Source: Streptomyces sp. Je 1-332
GTDB lineage: Bacteria; Actinomycetota; Actinomycetes; Streptomycetales; Streptomycetaceae
NCBI RefSeq assembly: GCF_040730185.1
Contig: NZ_CP160402.1
Coordinates: 1,736,001 to 1,800,000, forward strand
DNA length: 64,000 nucleotides
Direction of reading: 5' to 3'
In this document: positions 34,103-41,909 of the stretch, piece by piece
Layout: every line of letters starts with the position of its first letter
Numbering within the stretch: the stretch's first letter is position 1
Made by a program: the position numbers and the translations under genes
The notes under the pieces: generated by a model
Told to the model about the DNA's origin: nothing
What the model saw: only the letters and a program-made list of their open reading frames with translations
Databases searched by the model: none

Positions 34103-34900
34103 TCAGACGCTCCCCTCGGGCGGGCCGTCGAGGATCTGCTGCGGGTCGTCGTAGCGCTGGTGGATGTAGGGCAGCAGTGCCTGCGCGCTGACACGCTCGG
34201 CCACCCGGCCCCTCTGGTCCGTGGTCTTCTCGCCGATGGTGATCTCGACGACCGTGCGCACGGGCAGGTCCGCCACCGGGTCGTACATCGACTCGCGCAG
34301 CACGACGTCCCCGGTGATGCCCTCCAGCTTGCGGACCTTCTCGTTGCGTACGCAGTGCACGAGCACCGGGTCGGCGTCGAAGCCCGAACCGTCCACCGCG
34401 GGCAGGAACTTGAAGTAGAAGTCCGTCTTCTGGACCGGCTCGGGAAGCGGCAGTGCGCCGCTGACCGCGCCCCGCACCTCCACGAAGGCGATGCCGTGCC
34501 GGGCCAGCGAGGCACGGATGACCAGGCCGTCGCGCTCCACCTCGACCTCGCCCAGCTTCTTCGGCTCCCCGAAGACCTCACGCCCGCCGATCAGGGCCCG
34601 TTCGTGGGTCATCGGCATGACGAGCGGATACCAGCCCTCCACCCCGTCGTGCTCGGCGGCGACGGCGACCGAGCCCGCCCCGAGCGGATATCCGGGCAGG
34701 TCGACCTTGCTGATGTTGGCGCGCACCAGCGGCCGGTGCGTGGGCTTCAGCGGGGGCGGCAGAACGGCAGCCACCGCGTCCGGGTCGCTCTCCCAGAGGG
34801 CCACCACACCCGTGGACCAGATGTCGGGCAGCTTCGAACTCGCACCGCGCGCCGCGGCGATCTCCGCCTCCGTACGCGCTCCATAACGTACGCGTGCCAT
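34103..34900 (-). CDS. Acetoacetate decarboxylase family protein
   Basis: 265 residues. The family fold is recognised by the REVFGEPKKLGEV segment, where one lysine aligns with the Schiff-base lysine of acetoacetate decarboxylase, and by the preceding YPLVMPMTHERAL. Many relatives act on larger beta-keto acids or have other aldolase-like activities. First gene of the minus-strand operon, directly downstream of the palindrome that probably binds the divergent TetR-family regulator. Confidence 0.8.
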   Translation of the reverse strand: MARVRYGARTEAEIAAARGASSKLPDIWSTGVVALWESDPDAVAAVLPPPLKPTHRPLVRANISKVDLPGYPLGAGSVAVAAEHDGVEGWYPLVMPMTHERALIGGREVFGEPKKLGEVEVERDGLVIRASLARHGIAFVEVRGAVSGALPLPEPVQKTDFYFKFLPAVDGSGFDADPVLVHCVRNEKVRKLEGITGDVVLRESMYDPVADLPVRTVVEITIGEKTTDQRGRVAERVSAQALLPYIHQRYDDPQQILDGPPEGSV

Positions 34901-34947
34901 GTCGTACCACCCTTCGTCAGGACTACAAGAGGTCTTGCGGGCGGTTC

Positions 34948-34962
34948 TGTAACACAGTTACA
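34948..34962. promoter_or_regulatory. Putative TetR-family operator
   Basis: A perfect palindrome TGTAAC-ACA-GTTACA in the 71-bp gap between the divergent decarboxylase-like and TetR-family genes. It ends 9 bp before the regulator's GTG and next to its AGGAGG, so binding could block both directions. Confidence 0.6.
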
Positions 34963-34971
34963 ACAGGAGGC

Positions 34972-35640
34972 GTGAAGAGTGAAGAGACGCGTACGCATCC
35001 GGAGCGGGAACGCGGCCATCTCGACCGGGAACAGGTCCTCGCCGCCGCCGCGGCGCTCGTCAAGCGGCACGGCCCGCAGGCCCTGACGATGCGCGGGCTC
35101 GCCGCCGAGCTCGGCGCCGCCGTCACCTCGATCTACTGGCACGTCGGCAACCGCGAGTCGCTTCTTGACGCCCTCGTGGAGCGCACCCTCGCCGACCTCG
35201 GCGCGATCCGGCCCACCGGCCGCACCCCCGACGGGCGCATCGTCTCCGTCGCGCGCGCCCTGCGCCGGCAGCTGCGCGACCACCCGCACCTCATCGCGAT
35301 GGTGCACGAACGCGGCCTCACCGAGCGGATGTTCCTGCCCGCTCAGCAGGTCCTCGTCCACGAAGTGCACGCGGCGGGACTGCGCGGCGCCCGCGCCGCC
35401 GACGCCGTACGCGCCGTCCAGGTCCACGTCGTCGGCCACCTCCTGGTGGAGCGCAACCGCGAACGTGCCCCCGCACAGCACCCCGGCGAGGAGGAACTGT
35501 GGAGCGCGCAGACGGCCGAACAGGACCCGGCGCTCGCCCGCGCGCTCGCCCGACCCGCCGACCCCGAGGCGCTGTTCACCCTGTCGGTCAAGGCACTGGT
35601 GTCCGGACTCCTCGGCCGGGGGAACAGCCCAGGGACCTGA
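34972..35640 (+). CDS. TetR/AcrR-family transcriptional regulator
   Basis: 222 residues. The N-terminal HTH (LDREQVLAAAAALVKRHGPQALTMRGLAAELGAAVTSIYWHVGNRESLLDAL cut short here; about residues 17-65) and helical ligand domain are typical of TetR repressors with a TetR-type C-terminal fold. The only workable in-frame start is the GTG at 34972, yet AGGAGG ends just 1 nt before it, too close for normal initiation, so leaderless translation is possible. It probably represses itself and the divergent catabolic operon. Confidence 0.82.
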   Translation: MKSEETRTHPERERGHLDREQVLAAAAALVKRHGPQALTMRGLAAELGAAVTSIYWHVGNRESLLDALVERTLADLGAIRPTGRTPDGRIVSVARALRRQLRDHPHLIAMVHERGLTERMFLPAQQVLVHEVHAAGLRGARAADAVRAVQVHVVGHLLVERNRERAPAQHPGEEELWSAQTAEQDPALARALARPADPEALFTLSVKALVSGLLGRGNSPGT

Positions 35641-35671
35641 CTGTCAGTCGTGGCCCGTATCCTCATGGACC

Positions 35672-36679
35672 ATGCTCGAAGACCAGACGACCGCAGCGTC
35701 CGCAGCCTCTTGGCCGGCCGCGTACCCAACGGGGTACGCGGTCGTCGACGTCGAGACCACCGGTCTCGCCCGCGACGACCGCATAGTGTCGGCTGCCGTC
35801 TACCGCGTGGACGCCCAGGGCGAGGTGGAGGACCACTGGTACACACTGGTCAACCCCCAGCGCGACCCCGGTCCCGTCTGGATCCACGGCCTCACCAGTG
35901 AGCTGCTCGCCGGCGCGCCCCTCTTCAGGGACATCGCCGAGGAGTTCGCCGCGCGCCTGGCCGACCGCGTCCTGGTCGCGCACAACGCCGTCTTCGACTG
36001 GTCGATGATCGCCCGGGAATACGCACGCGCGGAACTCACCGCCCCCGTGCGCCAGCGCCTGTGCACCATCGCCCTCTCCAAGGAGCTGCGGCTCCCGCTG
36101 CCCAACCACAAGCTGGAGTCGCTCGCCGCGCACTTCGGGGTCGAGCAGCGCAACGCGCACAACGCGCTCGACGACGCGCGCGTGCTCGCCGAGGCCTTCC
36201 GCCCCAGCATCAAGGCCGCGGCCGGCGGCGGGGTGCGGCTGCCGCTCCTGGAGTGCCGTCCGCTCACCGAGTGGTCCGACGGCGCGCCCCGCATCGCCCG
36301 CCAGCCGGCCGGACCGGGCTCGGCCGCCTCCTCGTACTCCTCGTACGGCCCCGCGAGTTGGCGTCCCTCGCGCAAGCGGCCCGCGTGCCCGTTCCCCAAC
36401 CCGGGTCGGTACGAACCGGGCAAACCGCTCCAACAGGGCATGCGTGTCGCGTTCTCCGGCGACACGTCCATCGAACGCGACCTCCTTGAGGACCGCGCGG
36501 TCGAGGCCGGGCTGCACATCGCCACGAGCGTGTCGCGTCTGACCAGCCTGCTCGTCACGAACGACCCGGACTCGGGCACCTCCAAGACCGTGAAGGCGCG
36601 GTCCTTCGGTACGCCCGTCATCGACGAGGCCGCGTTCGGCCAGCTCCTGCAGGACGTCGCTCCGGCGGCGGAGGGCTGA
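35672..36679 (+). CDS. DnaQ-like 3'-5' exonuclease with BRCT-like C-terminus
   Basis: 335 residues. An N-terminal DEDDh exonuclease domain has Exo I VVDVETTGL (about 24-32), Exo II HNAVFDWSMI and Exo III HNALDDARVLAE. A Pro/Ser-rich linker (about 205-245) leads to a C-terminal domain (about 255-330, GMRVAFSGDT to VIDEAAFGQLL) that resembles a BRCT fold. It may be a proofreading or repair nuclease; it is not the main replicative epsilon subunit by domain layout. Confidence 0.83.
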   Translation: MLEDQTTAASAASWPAAYPTGYAVVDVETTGLARDDRIVSAAVYRVDAQGEVEDHWYTLVNPQRDPGPVWIHGLTSELLAGAPLFRDIAEEFAARLADRVLVAHNAVFDWSMIAREYARAELTAPVRQRLCTIALSKELRLPLPNHKLESLAAHFGVEQRNAHNALDDARVLAEAFRPSIKAAAGGGVRLPLLECRPLTEWSDGAPRIARQPAGPGSAASSYSSYGPASWRPSRKRPACPFPNPGRYEPGKPLQQGMRVAFSGDTSIERDLLEDRAVEAGLHIATSVSRLTSLLVTNDPDSGTSKTVKARSFGTPVIDEAAFGQLLQDVAPAAEG

Positions 36680-36768
36680 GCCGCCCGCGAGCGGCAGACG
36701 GGTGATTGTCGGACCGGCTCCCGCCTGCTTGCTCGCATGCGGGCGCCCGGCGTCCCACCCTGTGGCGC

Positions 36769-37002
36769 ATGGCACGTTGCGAGGTCTGCGGAAACGACTA
36801 CGGCATGTCCTTCGAGGTGCATGCCCAAGGGGCAGTGCACGTCTTCGACTGCTTCTCCTGCGCCATCCACCGTATGGCGCCCATCTGTGAGCACTGCCGG
36901 TGCCGGATCATCGGCCAGGGCGTGGAGGCCGACGGACGGTGGTACTGCGGTGCGCACTGCTCGCGGGCGGAGGGGCAGGTGGGCATCGTCGACAGGGTGT
37001 GA
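36769..37002 (+). CDS. Small zinc-finger protein
   Basis: 77 residues with three CxxC-type knuckles: CEVC at 4-7, CFSC at about 28-31 and CEHC near 40, plus YCGAHC near 60. This pattern suits two zinc sites and resembles a LIM-like or metallothionein-like actinobacterial family. The long hydrophilic body has no signal peptide. The function is unknown; a DNA, RNA or protein adaptor is possible. Confidence 0.72.
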   Translation: MARCEVCGNDYGMSFEVHAQGAVHVFDCFSCAIHRMAPICEHCRCRIIGQGVEADGRWYCGAHCSRAEGQVGIVDRV

Positions 37003-37070
37003 CCCGAGCCCTCCCCCAGGGTCCCGGCGGCCCTCCCCTGCTCCGTTCCGGAGTACCCCACCCCCGTGCA

Positions 37071-37099
37071 CCCCACGACCGAGTTGTACCGTCGTGGGG
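37071..37099 (+). promoter_or_regulatory. Hairpin over the SURF1 start region
   Basis: CCCCACGAC (37071-37079) and GTCGTGGGG (37091-37099) form a perfect 9-bp stem with an 11-nt loop. The 3' arm touches the first base of the preferred GTG at 37099, so it could act on translation or be an operator. Confidence 0.4.
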
Positions 37100-37893
37100 T
37101 GTACCGCTTCCTGTTGTCCCGGCAGTGGGTGATCCTCACCCTCATCGCCCTCGTTCTCATCCCCACGATGATCGAGCTGGGCTTCTGGCAGTTGCACCGC
37201 CACGAGCACCGCGTCGCGCAGAACGCGGAGATCTCCAGGGCGCTGGACGCCGAGCCGGTGCCGGCCGAGACACTGACCTCGCCCGGCCACTCCGTCAAGG
37301 ACGCCGAGCGCTACCGCCGGGTGAGCGCGAAGGGGACGTTCGACACGAAGGACGAGGTCGTCGTGCGGCGCCGCACGAACTCCGACGAGGAGATCGGCTT
37401 CCATGTCCTGACCCCGTTCGTCCTCGACGACGGCAAGGTCCTGCTCGTCAACCGGGGCTGGATCCCGGCGAACGGACCGCAGACCGTGTTCCCGAAGGTC
37501 CCGGCAGCGCCCAAGGGCGAGATCACCGTCACCGGCCGTCTGATGGCCGACGAGACGTCCGCGCAGAGCGGCATCAAGGACGTCCAGGGGCTGCCTGACC
37601 GTCAGATCATGCTGATCAGCAGCGGTCAGCAGGCGCACAGCCTCGGCAAGGAAGTGCTCGGCGGCTACGTCGAGCTGACCGCCCCGGAGCCCGCCGGCGA
37701 CTCCCCGCAGCTGATCGGCGAGCCCGAGCACGGCGACATCGGCCCGCACATGGCGTACGCCGTCCAGTGGTGGCTGTTCTGCACCGGCGTGCCCATCGGC
37801 TGGGTGATCCTGGTGCGCAGGGAGGTGCGGGACCGCAGGGCCGCTGCCGCTCAGACGGCGCCCGCCACGGAGTCGACGCCGGCCGCCGTATAG
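37099..37893 (+). CDS. SURF1 family cytochrome oxidase assembly protein
   Basis: 264 residues with the SURF1 layout: one membrane helix near the N-terminus (VILTLIALVLIPTMIELGFWQ), a soluble periplasmic domain with VLLVNRGWIP, and a second helix near 225-245 (VQWWLFCTGVPIGWVIL). SURF1 helps insert heme into the aa3 oxidase. The GTG at 37099 gives the usual V/MYRFLL start of Streptomyces relatives; a longer in-frame GTG at 37066 is possible. Confidence 0.87.
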   Translation: MYRFLLSRQWVILTLIALVLIPTMIELGFWQLHRHEHRVAQNAEISRALDAEPVPAETLTSPGHSVKDAERYRRVSAKGTFDTKDEVVVRRRTNSDEEIGFHVLTPFVLDDGKVLLVNRGWIPANGPQTVFPKVPAAPKGEITVTGRLMADETSAQSGIKDVQGLPDRQIMLISSGQQAHSLGKEVLGGYVELTAPEPAGDSPQLIGEPEHGDIGPHMAYAVQWWLFCTGVPIGWVILVRREVRDRRAAAAQTAPATESTPAAV

Positions 37894-37935
37894 CGAGCCT
37901 CGCGTTCCGTGGCCTCGACGCGGCAGGATAGAGCC

Positions 37936-38691
37936 ATGGATCTTGGACTGAAGGACCGCGTCTACGTCATCACCGGTGCCACCCGCGGCCTGGGCAACGC
38001 CGCCGCGCGTGCGCTGGTCGCGGACGGCGCGAAGGTACTGATCAGCGGCCGGGACGAGAAGACGGTCACCGAGGCGGCGACCGAGCTCGGCGCCAACGCC
38101 CGCGGGCTCGCCGCCGACAACGCCGATCCGGCCGTCGCCGGGCGGCTGATCGCCGCCGCGCGCGAGCACTTCGGTCGCTTCGACGGTGTGCTGATCAGCG
38201 TCGGTGGTCCGGCCCCCGGTTTCGCCGCCGACAACACGGACGAGCAGTGGGAGTCGGCCTTCGAGTCGGTGTTCCTCGGAGCGGTGCGGCTCGCCCGTTC
38301 CGCGGCGACGGAGCTCGGCGAGGGGGGCGTCATCGGCTTCGTGCTCTCCGCCTCCGTGCACGAGCCGATCCCGGGGCTCACCATCTCCAACGGACTGCGG
38401 CCCGGACTCGCGGGCTTCGCCAAGTCGCTCTCCGACGAGCTCGGCCCCCGGGGCATCCGCGTCGTGGGGCTGCTCCCGTCCCGTATCGACACCGACCGGG
38501 TGCGTGAGCTCGACGCGCTCTCCGCGGACCCGGAGGCGACGCGGGCCGGCCACGAATCCAGGATCCCGCTGCGGCGTTACGGGACCCCGGAGGAGTTCGG
38601 GCGTACGGCGGCGTTCTTCCTCTCGCCCGCCGCCTCGTACCTGACGGGCGTCATGCTGCCGGTGGACGGCGGGGTGCGGCGCGGCTTCTGA
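37936..38691 (+). CDS. Atypical SDR-family protein
   Basis: 251 residues with the cofactor motif TGATRGLG at residue 14 and a C-terminal TGVMLPVDGG like active SDRs. At the usual active site it reads GLTISNGLRPGLAGF, so the YxxxK pair is missing (Ser/Asn and Arg in place). This resembles a divergent SDR subgroup with SN..R at that place. It may bind NAD(P) but use different chemistry. The ATG has no clear ribosome site and may be leaderless. Confidence 0.8.
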   Translation: MDLGLKDRVYVITGATRGLGNAAARALVADGAKVLISGRDEKTVTEAATELGANARGLAADNADPAVAGRLIAAAREHFGRFDGVLISVGGPAPGFAADNTDEQWESAFESVFLGAVRLARSAATELGEGGVIGFVLSASVHEPIPGLTISNGLRPGLAGFAKSLSDELGPRGIRVVGLLPSRIDTDRVRELDALSADPEATRAGHESRIPLRRYGTPEEFGRTAAFFLSPAASYLTGVMLPVDGGVRRGF

Positions 38692-38721
38692 CCGGCCGCA
38701 GGGCCCGGCACATGCGGCCCG

Positions 38722-39300
38722 TCAACTCACCCGCCCGGCCCGGTGCTTGACCGCCCGCAGCTGCACCACCGCGGGCAGCCGGGCGAGGCCCGCCGAGTCC
38801 CTCGCGTGCGCCAGCGCCTCCGCGGAGAGCTGGTGCAGCGCCTCACCGGGCGTCGCGTCGGGCTCCAGGTGCAGGGACACCCGGGCCTCGGGAGCGTTGC
38901 GGCGCCCCGTCAGCATGACCCCGGCCCGCTGCACGCCCTCCAGGGACTCCGCCTCCCCCACGAGGACGCTCTCCAGGGCGCGCCCCCGCAGCAGCGCGCC
39001 CTCCCCGTCGCCGGTCTCCACGAGCACCTCGGCCAGCCTCCGCCGCCGCAGCTGCGCCACCAGCCACCACAGGGCGAGCAGCAGGAGCACCGCGAGTACG
39101 GCGATCACCGTGGGCCAGAACCAGCCCTCGTCCCGCCACCGCGACCGGTCCGCGTCGCTCAGCAGGACGTCACGCTTGCCGTCGTGGACCCACCACGACG
39201 GTGGCGGCGCCCCGAGCCCGACCGCGAGGACCGAGCCGCCCCCGAGAACCAGCACCAGGCCGATCAGGCCGAGCACCACACGGTTGACCGTCTTCAGCAT
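38722..39300 (-). CDS. amaP: AmaP, alkaline shock response membrane anchor
   Basis: 192 residues. An N-terminal helix (VLGLIGLVLVLGGGSVLAVGL) and a second one (about 65-90, WPTVIAVLAVLLLLALWWLVA) form a hairpin. The cytoplasmic C-terminal part has the AmaP pattern that tethers Asp23 proteins to the membrane. It is the last gene of a five-gene minus-strand envelope-stress operon. Confidence 0.83.
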   Translation of the reverse strand: MLKTVNRVVLGLIGLVLVLGGGSVLAVGLGAPPPSWWVHDGKRDVLLSDADRSRWRDEGWFWPTVIAVLAVLLLLALWWLVAQLRRRRLAEVLVETGDGEGALLRGRALESVLVGEAESLEGVQRAGVMLTGRRNAPEARVSLHLEPDATPGEALHQLSAEALAHARDSAGLARLPAVVQLRAVKHRAGRVS

Positions 39301-39307
39301 CGCGCGC

Positions 39308-40003
39308 TCAGCCCTTCCTGCCAGGCCGTGCCACCCGGACGGAGAGCGCGGGGCCGCGGGCGAGGCCCAGGTCCCTGATGCCGTCGGCCAGCGTGGCGTC
39401 CAAGTCGTTTCGTACGTCGTCGAGTTCACGGAAGTGGGAGACCGCGTGGACGTCCACCTTGGAGCGCTTCATGCGGACCCGCACCGACTGCACGCCGGAC
39501 ACGTCCATCGCCCGGTCCCGCAGCACCATCGCGGCGGCGCTCCTGTGCAGCCCCGCCCGTACGTCCGCGTCCTCGCGCCGCATGGCGAGCACCGCCCGCA
39601 GCCCGGGTGTCGCGGCGAGCACGATCAACCAAAGGCCGAGGGCCGCGACCACCCCGGCGCCGACGAGGACGGCCGTGTCGTCCAGGGGCCGTTCGCCGAG
39701 TTCACGGGCGAGGCCGCGCCGCCATCCCATCGCGGAGTGGCCGGCCCGCACCGCGGCGACGTCGTACAGAAAGAGCCCCGCGCCACCGAGGAGCAGCAGC
39801 GCGAGGAGGGCGGCGGGCACGCGGCGCGGTGACCAGAAGCGGGACGCCTTGGTCTCGTCGGCCAGCGTGGGCCGCGGGTCGTAGGACGCCGCGGAGGCCG
39901 ACTGGTCGAGTTCGCTCTCGGCGCGTTCGACGACGGGCAGCGGCTGCGTGCCGCCACCCGCGCCCGCGGCGCCCGCCCTGTGCGACCCCTGAGCCTCGCT
40001 CAT
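39308..40003 (-). CDS. DUF6286 family membrane protein
   Basis: 231 residues. A disordered N-terminus (about 1-55) is followed by two membrane helices (about 62-82 and 110-132) and a soluble C-terminus. The sequence and its place between Asp23 and AmaP genes match DUF6286 proteins of actinobacterial Asp23 clusters. The start overlaps the preceding gene's stop (ATGA). The function is unknown, likely structural in the same complex. Confidence 0.75.
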   Translation of the reverse strand: MSEAQGSHRAGAAGAGGGTQPLPVVERAESELDQSASAASYDPRPTLADETKASRFWSPRRVPAALLALLLLGGAGLFLYDVAAVRAGHSAMGWRRGLARELGERPLDDTAVLVGAGVVAALGLWLIVLAATPGLRAVLAMRREDADVRAGLHRSAAAMVLRDRAMDVSGVQSVRVRMKRSKVDVHAVSHFRELDDVRNDLDATLADGIRDLGLARGPALSVRVARPGRKG

Positions 40004-40344
40004 CGCGTCCTCCCCCGCGCCGCGGCGCGCACGTGTGCCGAGTGCAGCCGCTCGACCTGGACCGCGACCTCGGGAACTTCCATCCCCGCCAACGCCTCTA
40101 CCCGCTGGGCGACTTGGCGACGCACGGCGCCGCACTGCCCGCCGATGTCCGAGGGGTAGTCCAGCTCGACGCTGACCCGGACGCGGGCCACGTCATGGCG
40201 CACGTGGACGGTCGCGTGCGGTGGCGAGCAGTCCGCGGGCAGCTCCGTCAGCGCCTCGCGTGCCGCCCGCGCGGCGATCTTCGCGACGACCCGGTCGGCG
40301 ATCAGGGTCGCGCCGCGCTCCCCGGGCGCGACCTGTGCCGCCAC
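40000..40344 (-). CDS. Asp23/Gls24 family protein (short copy)
   Basis: 114 residues. The core TLIADRVVAKIAARAAREAL and a C-terminal half with the RVEALAGMEVPEVAV block match Asp23/Gls24 proteins. In Firmicutes, Asp23 forms a membrane-associated layer held by AmaP. It lacks the acidic C-tail of the other copy in the operon. Confidence 0.82.
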   Translation of the reverse strand: MAAQVAPGERGATLIADRVVAKIAARAAREALTELPADCSPPHATVHVRHDVARVRVSVELDYPSDIGGQCGAVRRQVAQRVEALAGMEVPEVAVQVERLHSAHVRAAARGRTR

Positions 40345-40347
40345 GGC

Positions 40348-40536
40348 TCACCGCCGCCGGTCGTCGCCACGGGTACGGAAGAAGTCGCCGGGCTCCAGGT
40401 CCCCCTCGAGGAACCGGCCGGCGACAAACCCTATGGCGCCCAGGGCCGCCACCAGCACAAACGCCCCGAACCCGCCGAAGTATCCGGCGAAGCCGAGGGC
40501 CATTCCGGCAATCATGCCGATCACGGCCATGCTCAT
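40348..40536 (-). CDS. Small DUF2273-like membrane protein
   Basis: 62 residues. A glycine-rich double hydrophobic hairpin (about 3-42) is followed by a charged cytoplasmic tail (EGDLEPGDFFRTRGDDRRR). In Asp23 operons of other Gram-positives a DUF2273 protein of this size sits in the same place. The match is by layout rather than strong identity. Confidence 0.7.
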   Translation of the reverse strand: MSMAVIGMIAGMALGFAGYFGGFGAFVLVAALGAIGFVAGRFLEGDLEPGDFFRTRGDDRRR

Positions 40537-40563
40537 CGTGCGCTCCTTAGCAAGACACGGATG

Positions 40564-41067
40564 TCACTGAAGGCGGCCTTGCGGCTCGTCGTCGTCCTCG
40601 TCGTCGTCCGGGAGCTTCACATCGCTCACGGCGATGTTGACCTCGACGACCTCGAGCCCGGTCATGCGCTCGACCGCCCCGATGACGTTCTCCCGCACAT
40701 CGCGCGCGACGTCGGCGATCGGGACGCCGTACTCGACGACGATCTCCAGGTCGAGTGCCGTCTGCACCTCACCGACCTCGGCCTTCACTCCGCGCGACAC
40801 GGACTTGGAGCCCGAACCGCCGGGCACCCGGTCACGTACGGCCCCGAAGGTCCTGGAGAGGCCGCCGCCCATCGCGTGCACGCCGTCCACATCGCGGGCC
40901 GCGAGCCCGGCGATCTTCTCGACCACGCCGTCCGCGATGGTGGTACGCCCACGGGAGGCGGGGTCACCGCCGCCCTTCCTGGTCGTGCCGCCCTTCCCCG
41001 CCGTCTCGTCCGAAGCCCCCTTCTCAAGGGTCTCCCCCGGCCGGTTCCGCTGTCCGATGTCACTCAT
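40564..41067 (-). CDS. Asp23/Gls24 family envelope stress protein
   Basis: 167 residues. A disordered, Gly/Lys-rich N-terminus (1-40), an Asp23 core (TTIADGVVEKIAGLAARDVDGV to VVEVNIAVSDV) and an acidic C-terminal tail with a DDDEDDDE run. First gene of the operon; it is divergent from the P10-family gene. Confidence 0.87.
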   Translation of the reverse strand: MSDIGQRNRPGETLEKGASDETAGKGGTTRKGGGDPASRGRTTIADGVVEKIAGLAARDVDGVHAMGGGLSRTFGAVRDRVPGGSGSKSVSRGVKAEVGEVQTALDLEIVVEYGVPIADVARDVRENVIGAVERMTGLEVVEVNIAVSDVKLPDDDEDDDEPQGRLQ

Positions 41068-41160
41068 CGCCGTGTGTCCCTTTCGAACGGGGATCTACTC
41101 CTTCGTCCACACTAAGTGCGGTTACGTCCTCGCGCGCCAGGGATGCGGCAGGCTGGGGCA

Positions 41161-41904
41161 ATGACCGGTGACGGATGGACCGATGCGGTACGGCGGCAGC
41201 TCGGCCTGGGGCGCGTTCTCCCCCTCGGCGGACCGGGCGACGGCTCCTGGCTGACCGAGGCGTGCGCGGACGGGGTGCTGCGCCATGCGGCGCAGCGGGT
41301 GAGCGGCGTACGCCTCGGCGGTCTGCGGGTAACGCTCGCCGATCCTTCGCGGGAGTACGTCTCTTCGGTGCCCGCGCCGCCGAGCGCGCTGCCGCCGGGG
41401 CCGCTGCGGATCACCGCGGACTTCGCGGCCGAACCGACCGAGCCGTTGCCCGCGGCGGCGGCCCGGCTGCGGACCGCCCTGTTCGCGGCGGCCGGGGAGC
41501 GGCTCGGCCTGGTCGTCGAGGACGTGGACCTCAGCGTGACGACGCTCCTGGAGGCGGGGCAGGCCCCCGCGGCCGTACCGGCGGACGGAGCGACGCCGCC
41601 GGACGCTGCGCAGGCGGCGCCCGGCGACGGGGACGAGGCCCGCGTGGCGAGCGCGGCCCTCGACGTGCCGGGCGTCCGGCGGCTGACCGGCGCCCTCGGC
41701 GGTTTCGGCCGCGCCGTTCACCTCGACGAGGCCGTGAGCGATCGAGCGGCGGACGCCTCCCTGCCGCGTCGCCACGCGCGCGTGGAGCTGGCGACGGACC
41801 GCGAACACCGCGCCCTGGACGTGGCGCTCGCGGTCCGCGCGGCGGTCGGCGACGTGCTGCGGGACCACCCTTCGGTGGCCGTCCTGGTCACCGGGGTGGA
41901 GTGA
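41161..41904 (+). CDS. Nucleopolyhedrovirus P10 family-like protein
   Basis: 247 residues, no enzymatic motifs seen. Alternating Ala/Gly/Leu-rich segments and a Pro/Ala-rich linker (about 140-160) are followed by a C-terminal half resembling part of the Asp23 core (VELATDREHRALDVALAVRAAVGDVL). From memory this gene is annotated as a P10-family protein and conserved beside Asp23 genes in Streptomyces. The viral name is likely misleading. Confidence 0.65.
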   Translation: MTGDGWTDAVRRQLGLGRVLPLGGPGDGSWLTEACADGVLRHAAQRVSGVRLGGLRVTLADPSREYVSSVPAPPSALPPGPLRITADFAAEPTEPLPAAAARLRTALFAAAGERLGLVVEDVDLSVTTLLEAGQAPAAVPADGATPPDAAQAAPGDGDEARVASAALDVPGVRRLTGALGGFGRAVHLDEAVSDRAADASLPRRHARVELATDREHRALDVALAVRAAVGDVLRDHPSVAVLVTGVE

Positions 41905-41909
41905 CGGCG

